A stretch of DNA of 64,000 bases from Aureispira sp963837355 (GCA_963837355.1 CAWIMY010000007.1:744001-808000), one strand, 5' to 3'; positions 17,152 through 26,335 are shown, counted from the first letter of the stretch. Made by a program: numbers and translations. Notes: a model not told the origin generated them from the letters alone.

Positions 17152-17168
17152 CCCCCTAAAAAAACAGT

Positions 17169-17203
17169 GCCCTGAGCTGATTCATCAACTCAGGGCATTT
17201 TTA
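17169..17203 (+). terminator. Rho-independent terminator
   Basis: GCCCTGAG and CTCAGGGC form an 8-bp stem around a 12-base loop, followed by ATTTTTAT. It sits just behind the lipoprotein gene and in front of the convergent lectin gene. Confidence 0.85.
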
Positions 17204-17224
17204 TAGAGATTCATAGAGGATATT

Positions 17225-17569
17225 CTAATAATGGTAGCGAATTTGAATAACGCTCATTTCTAAGGCGGCCAAGGTGCGCCATTGTCCTGTAAATGTAGCG
17301 CCATAAGAAATGGCCAATAAGGGGCCAATAGTTTGCGCTTGTTGCTCATTGGCAATAAAACCAGCGGGAACTTCCGTCAAAAATTCGCGTTCGCCCCGTT
17401 GTTCTACAGGCCGCTCAATTTCAATCAAACTCATCTTAGCAGGGATAACCGTACTCCAAGCACCCGTCCACTGGCCTTGATGGGCAGCAGCAATAATAGG
17501 AGCCTTTTCTCTGGCTTCGTGGTGATTCCAAAGGGGGCCTGCGGGAAGTGGAATTTTGTAGGTATTCAT
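17225..17569 (-). CDS. MVL-type mannan-binding lectin
   Basis: The 114-residue protein consists of two tandem repeats of about 55 residues. Repeat 1 has LPAGPLWNHHEAREKAP, IAAAHQGQWTGAWSTV and KMSLIEIE. Repeat 2 has VPAGFIANEQQAQTIGP, ISYGATFTGQWRTL and EMSVIQIRYHY. This matches, from memory, MVL of the cyanobacterium Microcystis viridis in length, repeat pattern and ending. MVL binds the Man-GlcNAc core of oligomannose glycans, with one site per repeat. Repeat 2 has FIA in place of PLW, so one of the two sites may be altered. There is no signal peptide, so it is cytoplasmic or released by a non-classical route. It stands alone, possibly acquired by horizontal transfer. Confidence 0.88.
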   Translation of the reverse strand: MNTYKIPLPAGPLWNHHEAREKAPIIAAAHQGQWTGAWSTVIPAKMSLIEIERPVEQRGEREFLTEVPAGFIANEQQAQTIGPLLAISYGATFTGQWRTLAALEMSVIQIRYHY

Positions 17570-17735
17570 GATTGTTGCTTTTAGAAAATTCTATGGCAAA
17601 CAGTGTCACCGTCAGTATAGAATTGGGGGATGATGTGAATAAGACAAAAATCGCTTATTTTTAGCTTCTAAAACAGCGTAAAAATACCTGTCCCTAAAAA
17701 ACAGGTAAAAATACCCACCCCATCCCGTCCTGTAG

Positions 17736-18003
17736 AGACGCATTTTAATGCGTCTCCCAAACCAAGGAATAAAAAACGCAAAGACGCATTAAAATGCGTC
17801 TCAACAACCGAAAAAATAAACCCGAGGCAAAGACGCATTAAAATGCGTCTCAACAACCGAAAAAATAAACCCGAGGCAAAGACGCATTAAAATGCGTCTC
17901 AACAACCGAAAAAATAAACCCGAGGCAAAGACGCATTAAAATGCGTCTCAACAACCGAAAAAATAAACCCGAGGCAAAGACGCATTAAAATGCGTCTCAA
18001 CAA
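17736..18003. repeat. Tandem array of palindromic (REP-like) repeats, six copies
   Basis: The palindrome AGACGCAT-TAAA-ATGCGTCT occurs at 17736 (inverse-centre variant), 17782, 17831, 17880, 17929 and 17978. The last five are spaced exactly 49 bp and joined by an identical spacer (CAACAACCGAAAAAATAAAC...). Each unit folds into an 8-bp hairpin. The core resembles REP-type palindromes scattered through Bacteroidota and cyanobacterial genomes. Identical spacers and the short palindrome rule out a CRISPR. The array lies between the lectin and mscL promoters. Confidence 0.92.
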
Positions 18004-18103
18004 CAAACCCAAAAAAAACACCCCCAACAAAAGCGTTTTCCAATTTGAATTGTTGTTGGAGGTAATAAAAATAAGATAACCACTAAAAAGCGACTATCAA
18101 AAA

Positions 18104-18553
18104 ATGGGTTTAATACAGGATTTTAAAGAATTTGCCGTTAAAGGTAACATGATTGATATTGCTATTGGAGTAATCATTGGTGCCGCTTTTAACAAAGTAG
18201 TTGATGTATTAGTCAAGGAGATTTTTTTGCCACCCTTGTCTTTTTTGACGGATGGTGTCAACTTGGCAAATAAAAAGATTATTTTGCGCGAAGCAGGAGG
18301 AGGAGCGTCCAATATTGAAGAAATTGCCATTGGATATGGGAAATTATTAGAAACGGGTATTGACTTCCTTATCATTAGCTTTACTGTTTTTGTGATTGTC
18401 AAATTCATGAACAATCTAAAGAAGAAAGCAGAAGACCCCAAAGACAAAAGCACCCCCACCCCCAAGGACATCGAATACCTCAAACGCAACAACGATTTGT
18501 TACAACAGCAAGTAGCACTATTGACTAAACTAGTTGACAACAACAAACAATAG
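18104..18553 (+). CDS. mscL: Large-conductance mechanosensitive channel MscL
   Basis: This 149-residue inner-membrane protein opens as an osmotic safety valve when membrane tension rises. It has the MscL signature: an N-terminal amphipathic helix (LIQDFKEFAVKGNMIDIAIGV), TM1 (residues ~17-42, GVIIGAAFNKVVDVLV), a periplasmic loop, TM2 (~85-108, IDFLIISFTVFVIVKF) and a charged C-terminal helix bundle (DIEYLKRNNDLLQQQ). Length is normal. It is followed after 18 bp by a phosphodiesterase gene, possibly co-transcribed. Confidence 0.97.
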   Translation: MGLIQDFKEFAVKGNMIDIAIGVIIGAAFNKVVDVLVKEIFLPPLSFLTDGVNLANKKIILREAGGGASNIEEIAIGYGKLLETGIDFLIISFTVFVIVKFMNNLKKKAEDPKDKSTPTPKDIEYLKRNNDLLQQQVALLTKLVDNNKQ

Positions 18554-18571
18554 TTTACCTTAGCCTTTATT

Positions 18572-19075
18572 ATGAAAATTGTTTTACTATCCGATACCCA
18601 CAGTTACCTCGATCCGAAGATCTTGCCCTATTTGAAGGCTTGTGATGAAATTTGGCATGCGGGCGATATTGGCAATAGTGCTGTGGCCGATCAATTAGAG
18701 GGGATAGCGCCTTTGCGAGCCGTTTATGGTAACATTGATGGGCAGGAATTGCGGGCGCGTTACCCCGAAGAATGGAGCACAGAGGTCGAAGGGTTGTCGG
18801 TTTATATGATACACATTGGGGGGTATCCAGGACGGTATCCCAAAGTTCTAAAAGCTCGCTTGCAGGAATTGCGCCCCGATTTGTTTATCTGTGGGCACTC
18901 CCATATTCTAAAGGTCATGCGCGACAAACAATTAGGAATTCTTCACCTCAATCCAGGCGCTGCAGGACGACATGGTTTTCACCACATGAAAACCTTCTTG
19001 CAATTTGAGATCAAGGACGGAAAATTAGAACAGTTGCAGGTAGTGGAGCTCGGATTGCGGGGCAAAATAGACTAG
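18572..19075 (+). CDS. YfcE-type metallophosphoesterase
   Basis: The 167-residue protein has the calcineurin-like motifs of the YfcE/MJ0936 phosphodiesterases: LLSDTHSYLD (metal-binding DxH), IWHAGDIGN (GD), YGNIDGQ (GN), MIHIGGYPG (normally GH; here the His precedes IGG), ICGHSHILKV (GHxH) and HLNPGAAGRHG. It would hydrolyse phosphodiester bonds with two Mn or Fe ions in the cytoplasm; the substrate is unknown. Length is typical for the family. Confidence 0.92.
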   Translation: MKIVLLSDTHSYLDPKILPYLKACDEIWHAGDIGNSAVADQLEGIAPLRAVYGNIDGQELRARYPEEWSTEVEGLSVYMIHIGGYPGRYPKVLKARLQELRPDLFICGHSHILKVMRDKQLGILHLNPGAAGRHGFHHMKTFLQFEIKDGKLEQLQVVELGLRGKID

Positions 19076-19200
19076 CACATACAATACCGTTAGTGCTGTA
19101 AATAATCCGCTTTTATTAAACAAAGAGCAGTAAAATACTGTTAGAAAGGATGAAAAAGCAATAGAATTAGTCATTTTAGCGCAAACACTCAAATGAAGTG

Positions 19201-19224
19201 CTCCCAGAAAATTTTCAGGGAGCC
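19201..19224. terminator. Imperfect palindrome behind the phosphodiesterase gene
   Basis: GCTCCCAGAAAA and TTTTCAGGGAGC form a 12-bp arm pair with one mismatch and no loop bases, within the 289-bp gap before the OmpA/MotB gene. It may be a cruciform or a weak terminator. No T run follows. Confidence 0.4.
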
Positions 19225-19364
19225 TATAACGTTTTGGCTACAAAAAACTTAATAATACAGGACTTTACATAGTGCTTATTTAATTATTCTATTATTTATT
19301 ACAGGGAGCCTCAAAGGTAGTTGTATATCCTCTAGTTACTTCCTTCATTAAAACAAACGAGAAC

Positions 19365-20243
19365 ATGAAAGTTACCCATTTTCTTTTCCTACTCTTCTTA
19401 GGAGTTGCCTTAACTTCCTGCATAGGGAAGAAAAAATATGCGGAATTACAAACGACCTTAGATGTCGCTAACAAAGATGTTGGCCGCCTAACTAAGGAGT
19501 TGAATACGCTCATGAATAAGCAAAGTGTTTGCGACAAAGAGTTGTTGCTAAGAACCGCTCAAGTGGCCGATTTGAAAAATCAAATTGAAGATTTGAAAGC
19601 ACAGCGCCAAAAACAATACAGTACCGTAGACGATTTGACAGGCTTGTCTAAATCAGCAAACGAAAATATCAAAGAAACGCTCAAACAATTGGAAGGCAAA
19701 GACCGGTACATCAAGTACATCCAAGCTGCCCGTACTAGAGCGGATTCTATTAACTTAGCTCTAGCCATTAACCTAAAAGGAGTACTCAAAGATGGTATTG
19801 AAGATGATGATGTCGATGTACGCGTAGACAAAACAGTTGTCTTTATTAACTTGTCAGACAAGATGTTGTACAACTCTGGTAGCTACGAAATTACAGACCG
19901 TGCCAATGAGGTGTTAGGCAAAATTGCCGCCATCGTGAAGTCTCGTCCTGGTTTTGAAGTAATGGTAGAAGGATACACGGATAATGTGCCGATCAATAAC
20001 GATTGTATCACTGATAACTGGGATTTGAGCGTAAAACGCGCCACTGCTGTTGTTCGTGCTTTGCAAGGCAAACATGGTATCGACCCCAACCGCTTGATCG
20101 CTGCGGGTAGAGGAGAATACAATCAATTGGCTTCTAACGACTCTGCTGCTGGTAAAGCAACGAATCGTAGAACTAGAATTATTATCCTACCCAAATTGGA
20201 TCAATTTTACGACTTGTTGAACCCCTCTAACGCTCCTAAATAA
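19365..20243 (+). CDS. OmpA/MotB-domain lipoprotein with coiled coil
   Basis: The 292-residue protein has a lipoprotein signal (LGVALTSCIGKK) and a coiled-coil region (residues ~25-115, VGRLTKELNTLMN, VADLKNQIEDLKAQRQ). A C-terminal OmpA-like peptidoglycan-binding domain (~150-280) contains VEGYTDNVPI, NWDLSVKRATAVVRAL and RGEYNQLASNDSAAGKATN followed by RRTRIII. It should tether the outer membrane to peptidoglycan. It is monocistronic, with a terminator 45 bp downstream. Confidence 0.92.
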   Translation: MKVTHFLFLLFLGVALTSCIGKKKYAELQTTLDVANKDVGRLTKELNTLMNKQSVCDKELLLRTAQVADLKNQIEDLKAQRQKQYSTVDDLTGLSKSANENIKETLKQLEGKDRYIKYIQAARTRADSINLALAINLKGVLKDGIEDDDVDVRVDKTVVFINLSDKMLYNSGSYEITDRANEVLGKIAAIVKSRPGFEVMVEGYTDNVPINNDCITDNWDLSVKRATAVVRALQGKHGIDPNRLIAAGRGEYNQLASNDSAAGKATNRRTRIIILPKLDQFYDLLNPSNAPK

Positions 20244-20288
20244 ATCAACGTTGTTGATTAGGAACCGTTTAAACGGTCAAGTAACCAT

Positions 20289-20331
20289 AAAAATGGCAAC
20301 GGTGCATTCCCGCATCGCTGCCATTTTTTTT
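20289..20331 (+). terminator. Rho-independent terminator
   Basis: AAAATGGCA pairs with TGCCATTTT, with an inner TGC/GCA stem, and is followed by a T run. It is well placed behind the OmpA/MotB lipoprotein gene. Confidence 0.8.
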
Positions 20332-20450
20332 ATATAGAAAGGTGTTTAAACGCCTTGCCGCTATTAGATTAGCAAGAACGGTCGTATTTTTGTACCAAAT
20401 TAGTGCAAATAAGCACCCCAAGCCCCCACCATCCTTACAAAAAGAATAAA

Positions 20451-22022
20451 ATGAAGCGTTATTGGATTACTTTATTGAGCTTACTAGGTGTCTTTAGTAG
20501 CAAATTAGGCTACAGCCAAACTATTATTTGGGGGCCCGAATATACCCGTAGTTCGGTATTTAATGAGCAACAAATAATCCAAGCGGGTAGCGAACATCTC
20601 TATATTCTACAAGTCTACAAAGATCCTCGCTACTATTTCAAGAAAAAAGTATTGCACTACGACGGCAAGTTGAAGCAACAAGCCAGTGCTACTCCCTTAG
20701 AATTTTGGTACGATGGAGAGTTGGGGCGTTATCAAGCGAGCCATTACCACGGCAACCAGTGGCGCTTTTATTACACGGTTCAACAGGCCAACAAAGATCA
20801 AGAACTGCTCTGTTGGACGAGTGTTAACCCTCAAACCTTGGTGTTGGAGGCTCCCCAGCAGCTGTTATTGGCCACTAATTACAACAAGCAAGGCGCTAGC
20901 GAATACCGTTTGGGCAAAACGGAGGACGACCAAGTATTGCTCTATGGGCTCTTGCCACAAGGCCGCAAGGAGCTCGCCCAATTGTCTGTCCATGTACTAG
21001 ATGCGGAAGGCCAATTGTTGTATACGGCGATGCTTCCTACTACGCAAGAGGCAAGTCTGTTGGCCATTGAAGATGTGCAAGATGCTTGGCTGAGTGCGGA
21101 GGGAGTCGCGTATTTTTTATGTAAATTTTATCACAATAAGAGCCGCAAAGAAGAGAAAAAAATAGGAATGCCCTATCACTATGCCCTATTGACCATTGCC
21201 CCCAACGATACTACCCATAGCAGCGATGATTTGACGGTGCTGTCTGCCCAAGACAGCGCGCAAGTGGTTTCGGCAAGGTTGTATGCCAACGAAGGTCAAT
21301 TGTACTGTGTCGGGAGTTATAAAACCCCTTCCAGCGCAGGCTTATTTCAAAGAGACCTCAAAAAAGCCACTAAGAATACCCAAGTCATTGTCTATCCCGA
21401 GGCACTTTGGCGCAGCGAAAACCAGTCGCGTAAACACAAGAAAATCGGCCTCAAAAATTACAAACTTAACAGTTGGTCGCCACAAGCCGATGGTAGTTAT
21501 TTGGCGACGGCGGAGCAGCGCTACACCAAGGTATATTGGGACAAATCAGAAGGCCAACAAGCGCTACACCAGTTACACGATATTTTGCTGTTGAAATGGG
21601 ATGCGGAAGGTGAACTGCTTTGGTACCACTGCATCGCTAAACGCCAGCGCGGCGGCGGCGAAGGCTATACCAACATGAAAGAAACATGGTATTCTTTTGC
21701 CGCTTTTGAAAAGGACGGACAGATTCACTTGTTCTACAACGATTTGCCCGAAAACAAACACGTCGCTCCTGACGCGCTCAAAGTAGGCTATTACAACCAA
21801 CCCCAAGACTTAGATTGTTGGCATTATCAGTTGGATGGCGAAACAGGGGAGTTGATGCAGGCCAACCCCTTAGCAGACGCGGCAGGCTGGTTGGTTTATC
21901 CACAACAAATGCGCCTCTTGCCCAATGGGCAATTACTATTGGCTGCCTTGCAGCCTGCGGCCAGTGTCAAGGAAAAACCCCTTCTACGATGGGGGCATTT
22001 ATCCTTGAAAGCGGCAGAGTAG
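20451..22022 (+). CDS. Secreted protein of unknown function (523 aa)
   Basis: The ATG at 20451 is preferred over an upstream in-frame GTG because it begins a clear signal peptide (MKRYWITLLSLLGVFSS, ending GYSQ). A TAnnTTTG box (TATTTTTG, 20385-20392) lies about 60 bp before it. The mature protein has repeated WYDGELG-, LLKWDAEGELLWYH- and LPNGQLLLAAL-like strands, suggesting a beta-propeller or similar sheet protein in the periplasm or on the surface. It carries no T9SS domain. I do not recognise a family. It converges with marC. Confidence 0.6.
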   Translation: MKRYWITLLSLLGVFSSKLGYSQTIIWGPEYTRSSVFNEQQIIQAGSEHLYILQVYKDPRYYFKKKVLHYDGKLKQQASATPLEFWYDGELGRYQASHYHGNQWRFYYTVQQANKDQELLCWTSVNPQTLVLEAPQQLLLATNYNKQGASEYRLGKTEDDQVLLYGLLPQGRKELAQLSVHVLDAEGQLLYTAMLPTTQEASLLAIEDVQDAWLSAEGVAYFLCKFYHNKSRKEEKKIGMPYHYALLTIAPNDTTHSSDDLTVLSAQDSAQVVSARLYANEGQLYCVGSYKTPSSAGLFQRDLKKATKNTQVIVYPEALWRSENQSRKHKKIGLKNYKLNSWSPQADGSYLATAEQRYTKVYWDKSEGQQALHQLHDILLLKWDAEGELLWYHCIAKRQRGGGEGYTNMKETWYSFAAFEKDGQIHLFYNDLPENKHVAPDALKVGYYNQPQDLDCWHYQLDGETGELMQANPLADAAGWLVYPQQMRLLPNGQLLLAALQPAASVKEKPLLRWGHLSLKAAE

Positions 22023-22033
22023 CGGGATCCTCT

Positions 22034-22624
22034 CTAATGGCTAAAATCAGGAACGAGGTTGGTTTGGAAAATTTTGATGGAAATAGCGAGTAGAATAATG
22101 CCAAATACTTTCCGTAAAATAGCTTCTCCACCTCGACCAATTTTCTGCTCAATCCAGTTGGAGGAGCGCAAGACAATATAGACCAAGACTAAATTTAGAA
22201 TAATGCCCATTAAAATATTGAGGGTGCTATAGGAGGCTTTCAGGGTTAGAATCGTTGTCATGGTACCCGCTCCTGCAATTAGTGGAAACGCAATAGGAAC
22301 CACGGAGGCCGATTGTGCCAAGCCCTCATCTTCGTTAAAAATAGAAATACCCAAGACCATCTCCATACCCAGCAAAAAAATCACAATGGCACCTGCTACG
22401 GCAAAGGAAGAGACATCCAAGTGAAATAAGTGCAAAATAGACTCGCCCATAAACAGAAACAAGATCATTATTACTCCCGCAACTATCGTCGCTTTGCCCG
22501 ACTGGATATAGCCACCCGCTTTTTTCTTGAGGTCGATAATAATAGGAATAGAACCAATGATATCGATCACAGAAAAGAGAACCAAAGATACCGAGATGAC
22601 TTCTTTAAAATTGAATTCAGACAT
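22034..22624 (-). CDS. MarC family integral membrane protein
   Basis: I start at the ATG at 22624 (MSEFNFKEVISVSLVLFS). The longer frame would add 37 residues that do not fit the family. The 196-residue protein has six predicted membrane helices. Typical MarC elements are VIDIIGSIPIIIDLKKK near the start, VIFLLGMEMVLGI in the middle and VVPIAFPLIAGAGTMTTI in the second half. MarC proteins are inner-membrane proteins of uncertain transport function; despite the name, a role in antibiotic resistance is not established. Confidence 0.93.
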   Translation of the reverse strand: MSEFNFKEVISVSLVLFSVIDIIGSIPIIIDLKKKAGGYIQSGKATIVAGVIMILFLFMGESILHLFHLDVSSFAVAGAIVIFLLGMEMVLGISIFNEDEGLAQSASVVPIAFPLIAGAGTMTTILTLKASYSTLNILMGIILNLVLVYIVLRSSNWIEQKIGRGGEAILRKVFGIILLAISIKIFQTNLVPDFSH

Positions 22625-22916
22625 AATAGCAGATAAACGAACGTTAGTGAAAATTAGTAAGAATCGGTGATTAGTCGATGTGCTTATAAGCGCTTCTAAA
22701 ACAAAGTAGTCGAGTAATATTTTTGACGACCTCATTCAAAGGAAGCCGCAAAAGTAGGTAGAAGAATAACAATTCCCAAAAAAAACGAGAATTTGCGTTC
22801 TTGCTTCTTAAATATAATTAGGAATAATACACGGGGATTATGAGGCTAGAACGAGAATAAATCCGACAACTTCTTTATATTAGAAGCCATTTTGTCCCCG
22901 ATTTAATCTTTATTCA

Positions 22917-25076
22917 ATGAAGCGTATACTCTCTCTATTACTGCTTTGCGATTCTCCTGCTCTGATTGAACAAGCATTGGAGCATCTATCGGATAGCTAT
23001 ACTTTAGAGCGCAAACACATCAAGCTACTCGATGAGTTGAAGGAAGATGTTCTGACTACAAAGCCCTTAGTATTTTGGTCAGAGCAGGAGGAAATGCCCT
23101 TGGAAGAAGTACTGCAACGAGTCGTAGGGCATCCTGTTTTTGTGGTGGTTGATGGATCGGATATAGCGATCAGTCGTCGTGCTTTAAAAGCTGCTGTACA
23201 CGATGTGTTAGACGATAAGCGCTGGCCTTTATTGCCTGAATTGGTGGAGCGTCTCTTCAAAGAACAAAAGGAGAGGAATTATGTAGAGCAGTTGCAGGTA
23301 ATTTTGAGAACACTAATAGAGAAGAATACGGATGCTATTGTAGGACATAATTACCAGACGATTACTTTTGCCAATCCTGTGCTCACCCAATTATTAGGCT
23401 ATACCGAACCTGATGAGTTGCTTGGACAACCCTTGGCTCGAATCGTTTATTTAGACGATGTGCCCCCTGCACTATCGGTCACTCCGTTGGAGCAAGGGGG
23501 CGTAACCTTCGAAAAGGTAAAACAAGTGCGGTTGATTAAGAAAGGCGGTGAAGTGCTTCGCGTTAATTTACAGGGCTTGGTGCTGCCTGAGAAATCCCAA
23601 AATCCTGTTGTTTGGCAGATCAAAAGCGATGACAATTCTTGGGAATTGATGCAACAGGCCGTATCGGAACAATCGGCTTTACTGATAAAACACGCCGACC
23701 AAGTACCAGGGGTGATTTATCAATTTCATCTTTTTCCAGATGACCATTTAGAATTTCCTTTTGTAAGTGATCGACTAGGCGACTTGTGTGCCATTCCCGT
23801 AGAGGTGTTGCGGCAGAACGGCAACATCTTCTTTGATTACCTGCATCCCGATGATTTAGAGCATTTCAATAAAAAAGGAGGTATTTCTAAAAGAACACTC
23901 GGCAATTTGAGCTTAGATTTTAGGTTGAAAGCCAAAGGGGAGGGCTATCGCTGGATGCACGCTAGTTCTAAGCCTGTGCACTTACCCGATGATTCGGTGT
24001 TGTGGCATGGCTATATGGAAGATATTACTGATAACAAACAAGTAGAGGCCGACTTCAAAGACAGCGAGGAACAAGTAAAAACCCTATTTGAGAACGCCCC
24101 TGATGGCATTGTTATTTTGAATACTGACGCGGTTGTGGTTCGGTGGAATCCCAAGGCTGCGGAGATTTTTGGCTGGCAATCGGAGGAAATACTGGGCAAA
24201 TGCCTATACAGTGTCATCGCCCCTGAGCGCTACCACCATTTTTATGAAACGAGTTTGGAACGCTTCCAAACAGGGGAGAGTAGTTTTTTACACCAGTCGT
24301 TGGAGATGCGCGCTGTTCGCAAGAACGGACAGGAATTTCCAATTATGATGAGTATTTCGGATATGCACAGCAAGGGCGAGCTGTATTTTTTGTGCTTTAT
24401 TGGCGACATTACCAAGCGCAAGCAAGCCCAGCGAAAACTAGAATCTTCTCTCAAAGAAAAAGAAGTGTTACTCAAAGAAATTCACCACCGCGTCAAAAAC
24501 AATTTACAAGTGATTACCAGCTTGCTCAGTTTGCAAGGTAGTTTTATCCACGATCCCTTTGTCAGTGATATTTTCAAAAAAAGTCAATACCGTATCAATT
24601 CGATGGGGATGGTACACGAGATGTTGTACCAATCCAAGAATTTGTCAAAGATTAATTATCAAGAATATTTAGAACGATTGACTGCTAGTCTAAAACGCGC
24701 CATGATACGCGCCGAGCAAGACATTGCTGTGGTGTTGGATATTCCTGAAATTTCCCTCAATGTAGATACTGCCATTCCACTGAGTTTGATTGTCAATGAA
24801 TTGGTCACCAATGCGTTTAAATATGCGTTTGTAGGACGAGAGAAGGGGCAAGTTACCTTGATACTCGAAGCGTTGAAAGACGAGCAAGGATTCTTGTTGC
24901 GGTTGATGGATGACGGTGTGGGCTTTTCGGTAGAATTACCAACAGACAAAACGCCTTCTTTGGGCTTGTTGTTGGTACGAAAATTAGCCAAGCAATTAGA
25001 GGGTAGTTTGCAGCGCATCGCCGTAGAGAAGGGAACGGAATACCGTTTATTATTTCAGGAAATCACGGCAACCTAA
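22917..25076 (+). CDS. PAS-domain sensor histidine kinase (HisKA_2 type)
   Basis: The 719-residue soluble kinase has an N-terminal receiver-like region (1-125) without an evident phosphoacceptor. Three PAS domains follow at ~130-235 (DAIVGHNYQTITFANPVL), ~250-375 (a PAS_3 fold, FPFVSDRLGDL...YLHPDDLEHF) and ~385-500 (PDGIVILNTDAVVVRWN). The HisKA_2 dimerisation/phosphoacceptor helix is LLKEIHHRVKNNLQVITSLL (His near residue 524), and the HATPase_c domain runs ~615-715 (LIVNELVTNAFKYA, RLMDDGVGF, LGLLLVRKLAKQL). It senses an intracellular cue and probably phosphorylates a regulator encoded elsewhere. Its stop overlaps the next start by one base. Confidence 0.92.
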   Translation: MKRILSLLLLCDSPALIEQALEHLSDSYTLERKHIKLLDELKEDVLTTKPLVFWSEQEEMPLEEVLQRVVGHPVFVVVDGSDIAISRRALKAAVHDVLDDKRWPLLPELVERLFKEQKERNYVEQLQVILRTLIEKNTDAIVGHNYQTITFANPVLTQLLGYTEPDELLGQPLARIVYLDDVPPALSVTPLEQGGVTFEKVKQVRLIKKGGEVLRVNLQGLVLPEKSQNPVVWQIKSDDNSWELMQQAVSEQSALLIKHADQVPGVIYQFHLFPDDHLEFPFVSDRLGDLCAIPVEVLRQNGNIFFDYLHPDDLEHFNKKGGISKRTLGNLSLDFRLKAKGEGYRWMHASSKPVHLPDDSVLWHGYMEDITDNKQVEADFKDSEEQVKTLFENAPDGIVILNTDAVVVRWNPKAAEIFGWQSEEILGKCLYSVIAPERYHHFYETSLERFQTGESSFLHQSLEMRAVRKNGQEFPIMMSISDMHSKGELYFLCFIGDITKRKQAQRKLESSLKEKEVLLKEIHHRVKNNLQVITSLLSLQGSFIHDPFVSDIFKKSQYRINSMGMVHEMLYQSKNLSKINYQEYLERLTASLKRAMIRAEQDIAVVLDIPEISLNVDTAIPLSLIVNELVTNAFKYAFVGREKGQVTLILEALKDEQGFLLRLMDDGVGFSVELPTDKTPSLGLLLVRKLAKQLEGSLQRIAVEKGTEYRLLFQEITAT

Positions 25077-26335
25077 TGAGTGCTCCCACTTTTGAATTGA
25101 CGGCTCAAACAACCTTGTACGCGCATTTGGGGCGTTCTACAGCAGACTACACCTTTCAGCCGTTGCCTCCTCAATTGCCGCCCGATACGCCTATTTTTTT
25201 AGATACCAATGTGCTGCTGGGCTACTACCGACAACCCCTTGCCGTTCGTCCCCGCCTGCTCGATTATTGGACTACGCAAAACTGCTATGCTTGCGATCAA
25301 GTGCAACGTGAGTTCAAGCGCCATGCCGATAAGCTACAACGCTTACAGCGTCGCCATTTACAGCCTCCTCTTGCCCTCGAACGCCATATGGAGGCCATCG
25401 CCGAATTAGAACAATATGTGCAACAGCAAGCGCGCCTTCTACGCGCTTATCCCACTTGGCTGCGCGATTGGCAACAGTTATTAGCGGAGGCAAAAGCCCT
25501 CACCGCTGCTCTAGAAGCCTACAACCAGCGCTATTTGAAACAAGCGCACCAGCTCTTGCGCACAGCTAATAAAACCGCCCCGCTCGATTTATTACACCCT
25601 TTGCCCACAATCAGCAAGCGCGCCTACAAGCAGCTCAAGCGCGAATTTGACCAAGCAGCCCTAGCCGCGCAACAAGAAAACGAGAAGGGTTTTGATGATG
25701 TGGTTGCTGCTTTTCAATACCGCTATCCCAGCCGTGTTTTTCCTGGCTTGGGAGATGTCCTGACTAAGCAAAAAAATCCTTACGGCGATTATTTTATTTA
25801 TCACGAACTACTACAATGGGCAGGACAAGATGCAGGAACCGGCCCCGTATTATTCTTAACAGATGACAGTACCAAGGGCGATTGGATCAATGCTAGCGGC
25901 GAGCCTTATGCCCATTACCAACAACATTTTTTAGCGCAAACCCAACGCGTGTTGTACATTGCGGCGGCACAGCCATTTTGGCAGCAGCAGTTGGGGGTGG
26001 ATGCAACGCCTCTGTTATTGCCCTATGAGGCGCAACAAGATGTAGAAAAAGCGCTTTGGCAGCAAAACGCCGCCGACAAAACGCAACCTATTACCCTTTC
26101 CTCCGTACACCTTTTATTGAAGCGGCTTTGGCCAACACGAGAGCAGGGCGGCACCAATTCTGATTGGCAAGAAACCGTGGAGTATGTACAGGAAGCCACC
26201 CCTTATCAGAGCCTATTGCAGTTAGAAGGCCAGCTCCTGCGCGCCTATCCCAGCCTTTTGCGTCAAGCGCTAACCAGTCAAGCTCCCCCCAGTCAGTTGG
26301 GGGCACTAAAACAAAGCATTGGGATGCCATTTTGA
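25076..26335 (+). CDS. PIN-like (PIN_8 type) domain protein
   Basis: The 419-residue protein starts within the stop of the kinase gene (shared A at 25076), so translation is coupled. An early block, IFLDTNVLLGYYRQPL, is the first strand and metal-binding Asp of a PIN-like nuclease fold. Long helices follow (LQRLQRRHLQPPLALERHME), then KGFDDVVAAFQYRYPSRVFPG and GDYFIYHELLQWA, and VLFLTDDSTKGDWI near residue 265, the late Asp-rich strand of PIN_8 proteins. Such proteins are predicted RNases and sometimes occur in defence loci. Coupling to a sensor kinase is unusual. Substrate unknown. Confidence 0.78.
   Translation: MSAPTFELTAQTTLYAHLGRSTADYTFQPLPPQLPPDTPIFLDTNVLLGYYRQPLAVRPRLLDYWTTQNCYACDQVQREFKRHADKLQRLQRRHLQPPLALERHMEAIAELEQYVQQQARLLRAYPTWLRDWQQLLAEAKALTAALEAYNQRYLKQAHQLLRTANKTAPLDLLHPLPTISKRAYKQLKREFDQAALAAQQENEKGFDDVVAAFQYRYPSRVFPGLGDVLTKQKNPYGDYFIYHELLQWAGQDAGTGPVLFLTDDSTKGDWINASGEPYAHYQQHFLAQTQRVLYIAAAQPFWQQQLGVDATPLLLPYEAQQDVEKALWQQNAADKTQPITLSSVHLLLKRLWPTREQGGTNSDWQETVEYVQEATPYQSLLQLEGQLLRAYPSLLRQALTSQAPPSQLGALKQSIGMPF

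Noticed and set aside
17736..18003. Regular repeats that could suggest a CRISPR array
   Set aside because: Repeat and spacer are both identical from unit to unit, the repeated core is a short palindrome, and no cas gene is nearby. It is a tandem REP-like array.
20403..20450. Longer N-terminus (GTG start) of the secreted 523-aa protein
   Set aside because: The extra 16 residues precede a clear signal peptide that starts at the ATG at 20451.
22625..22735. N-terminal extension of the MarC protein
   Set aside because: The added 37 residues are not part of the family pattern, and the ATG at 22624 precedes the first membrane helix.
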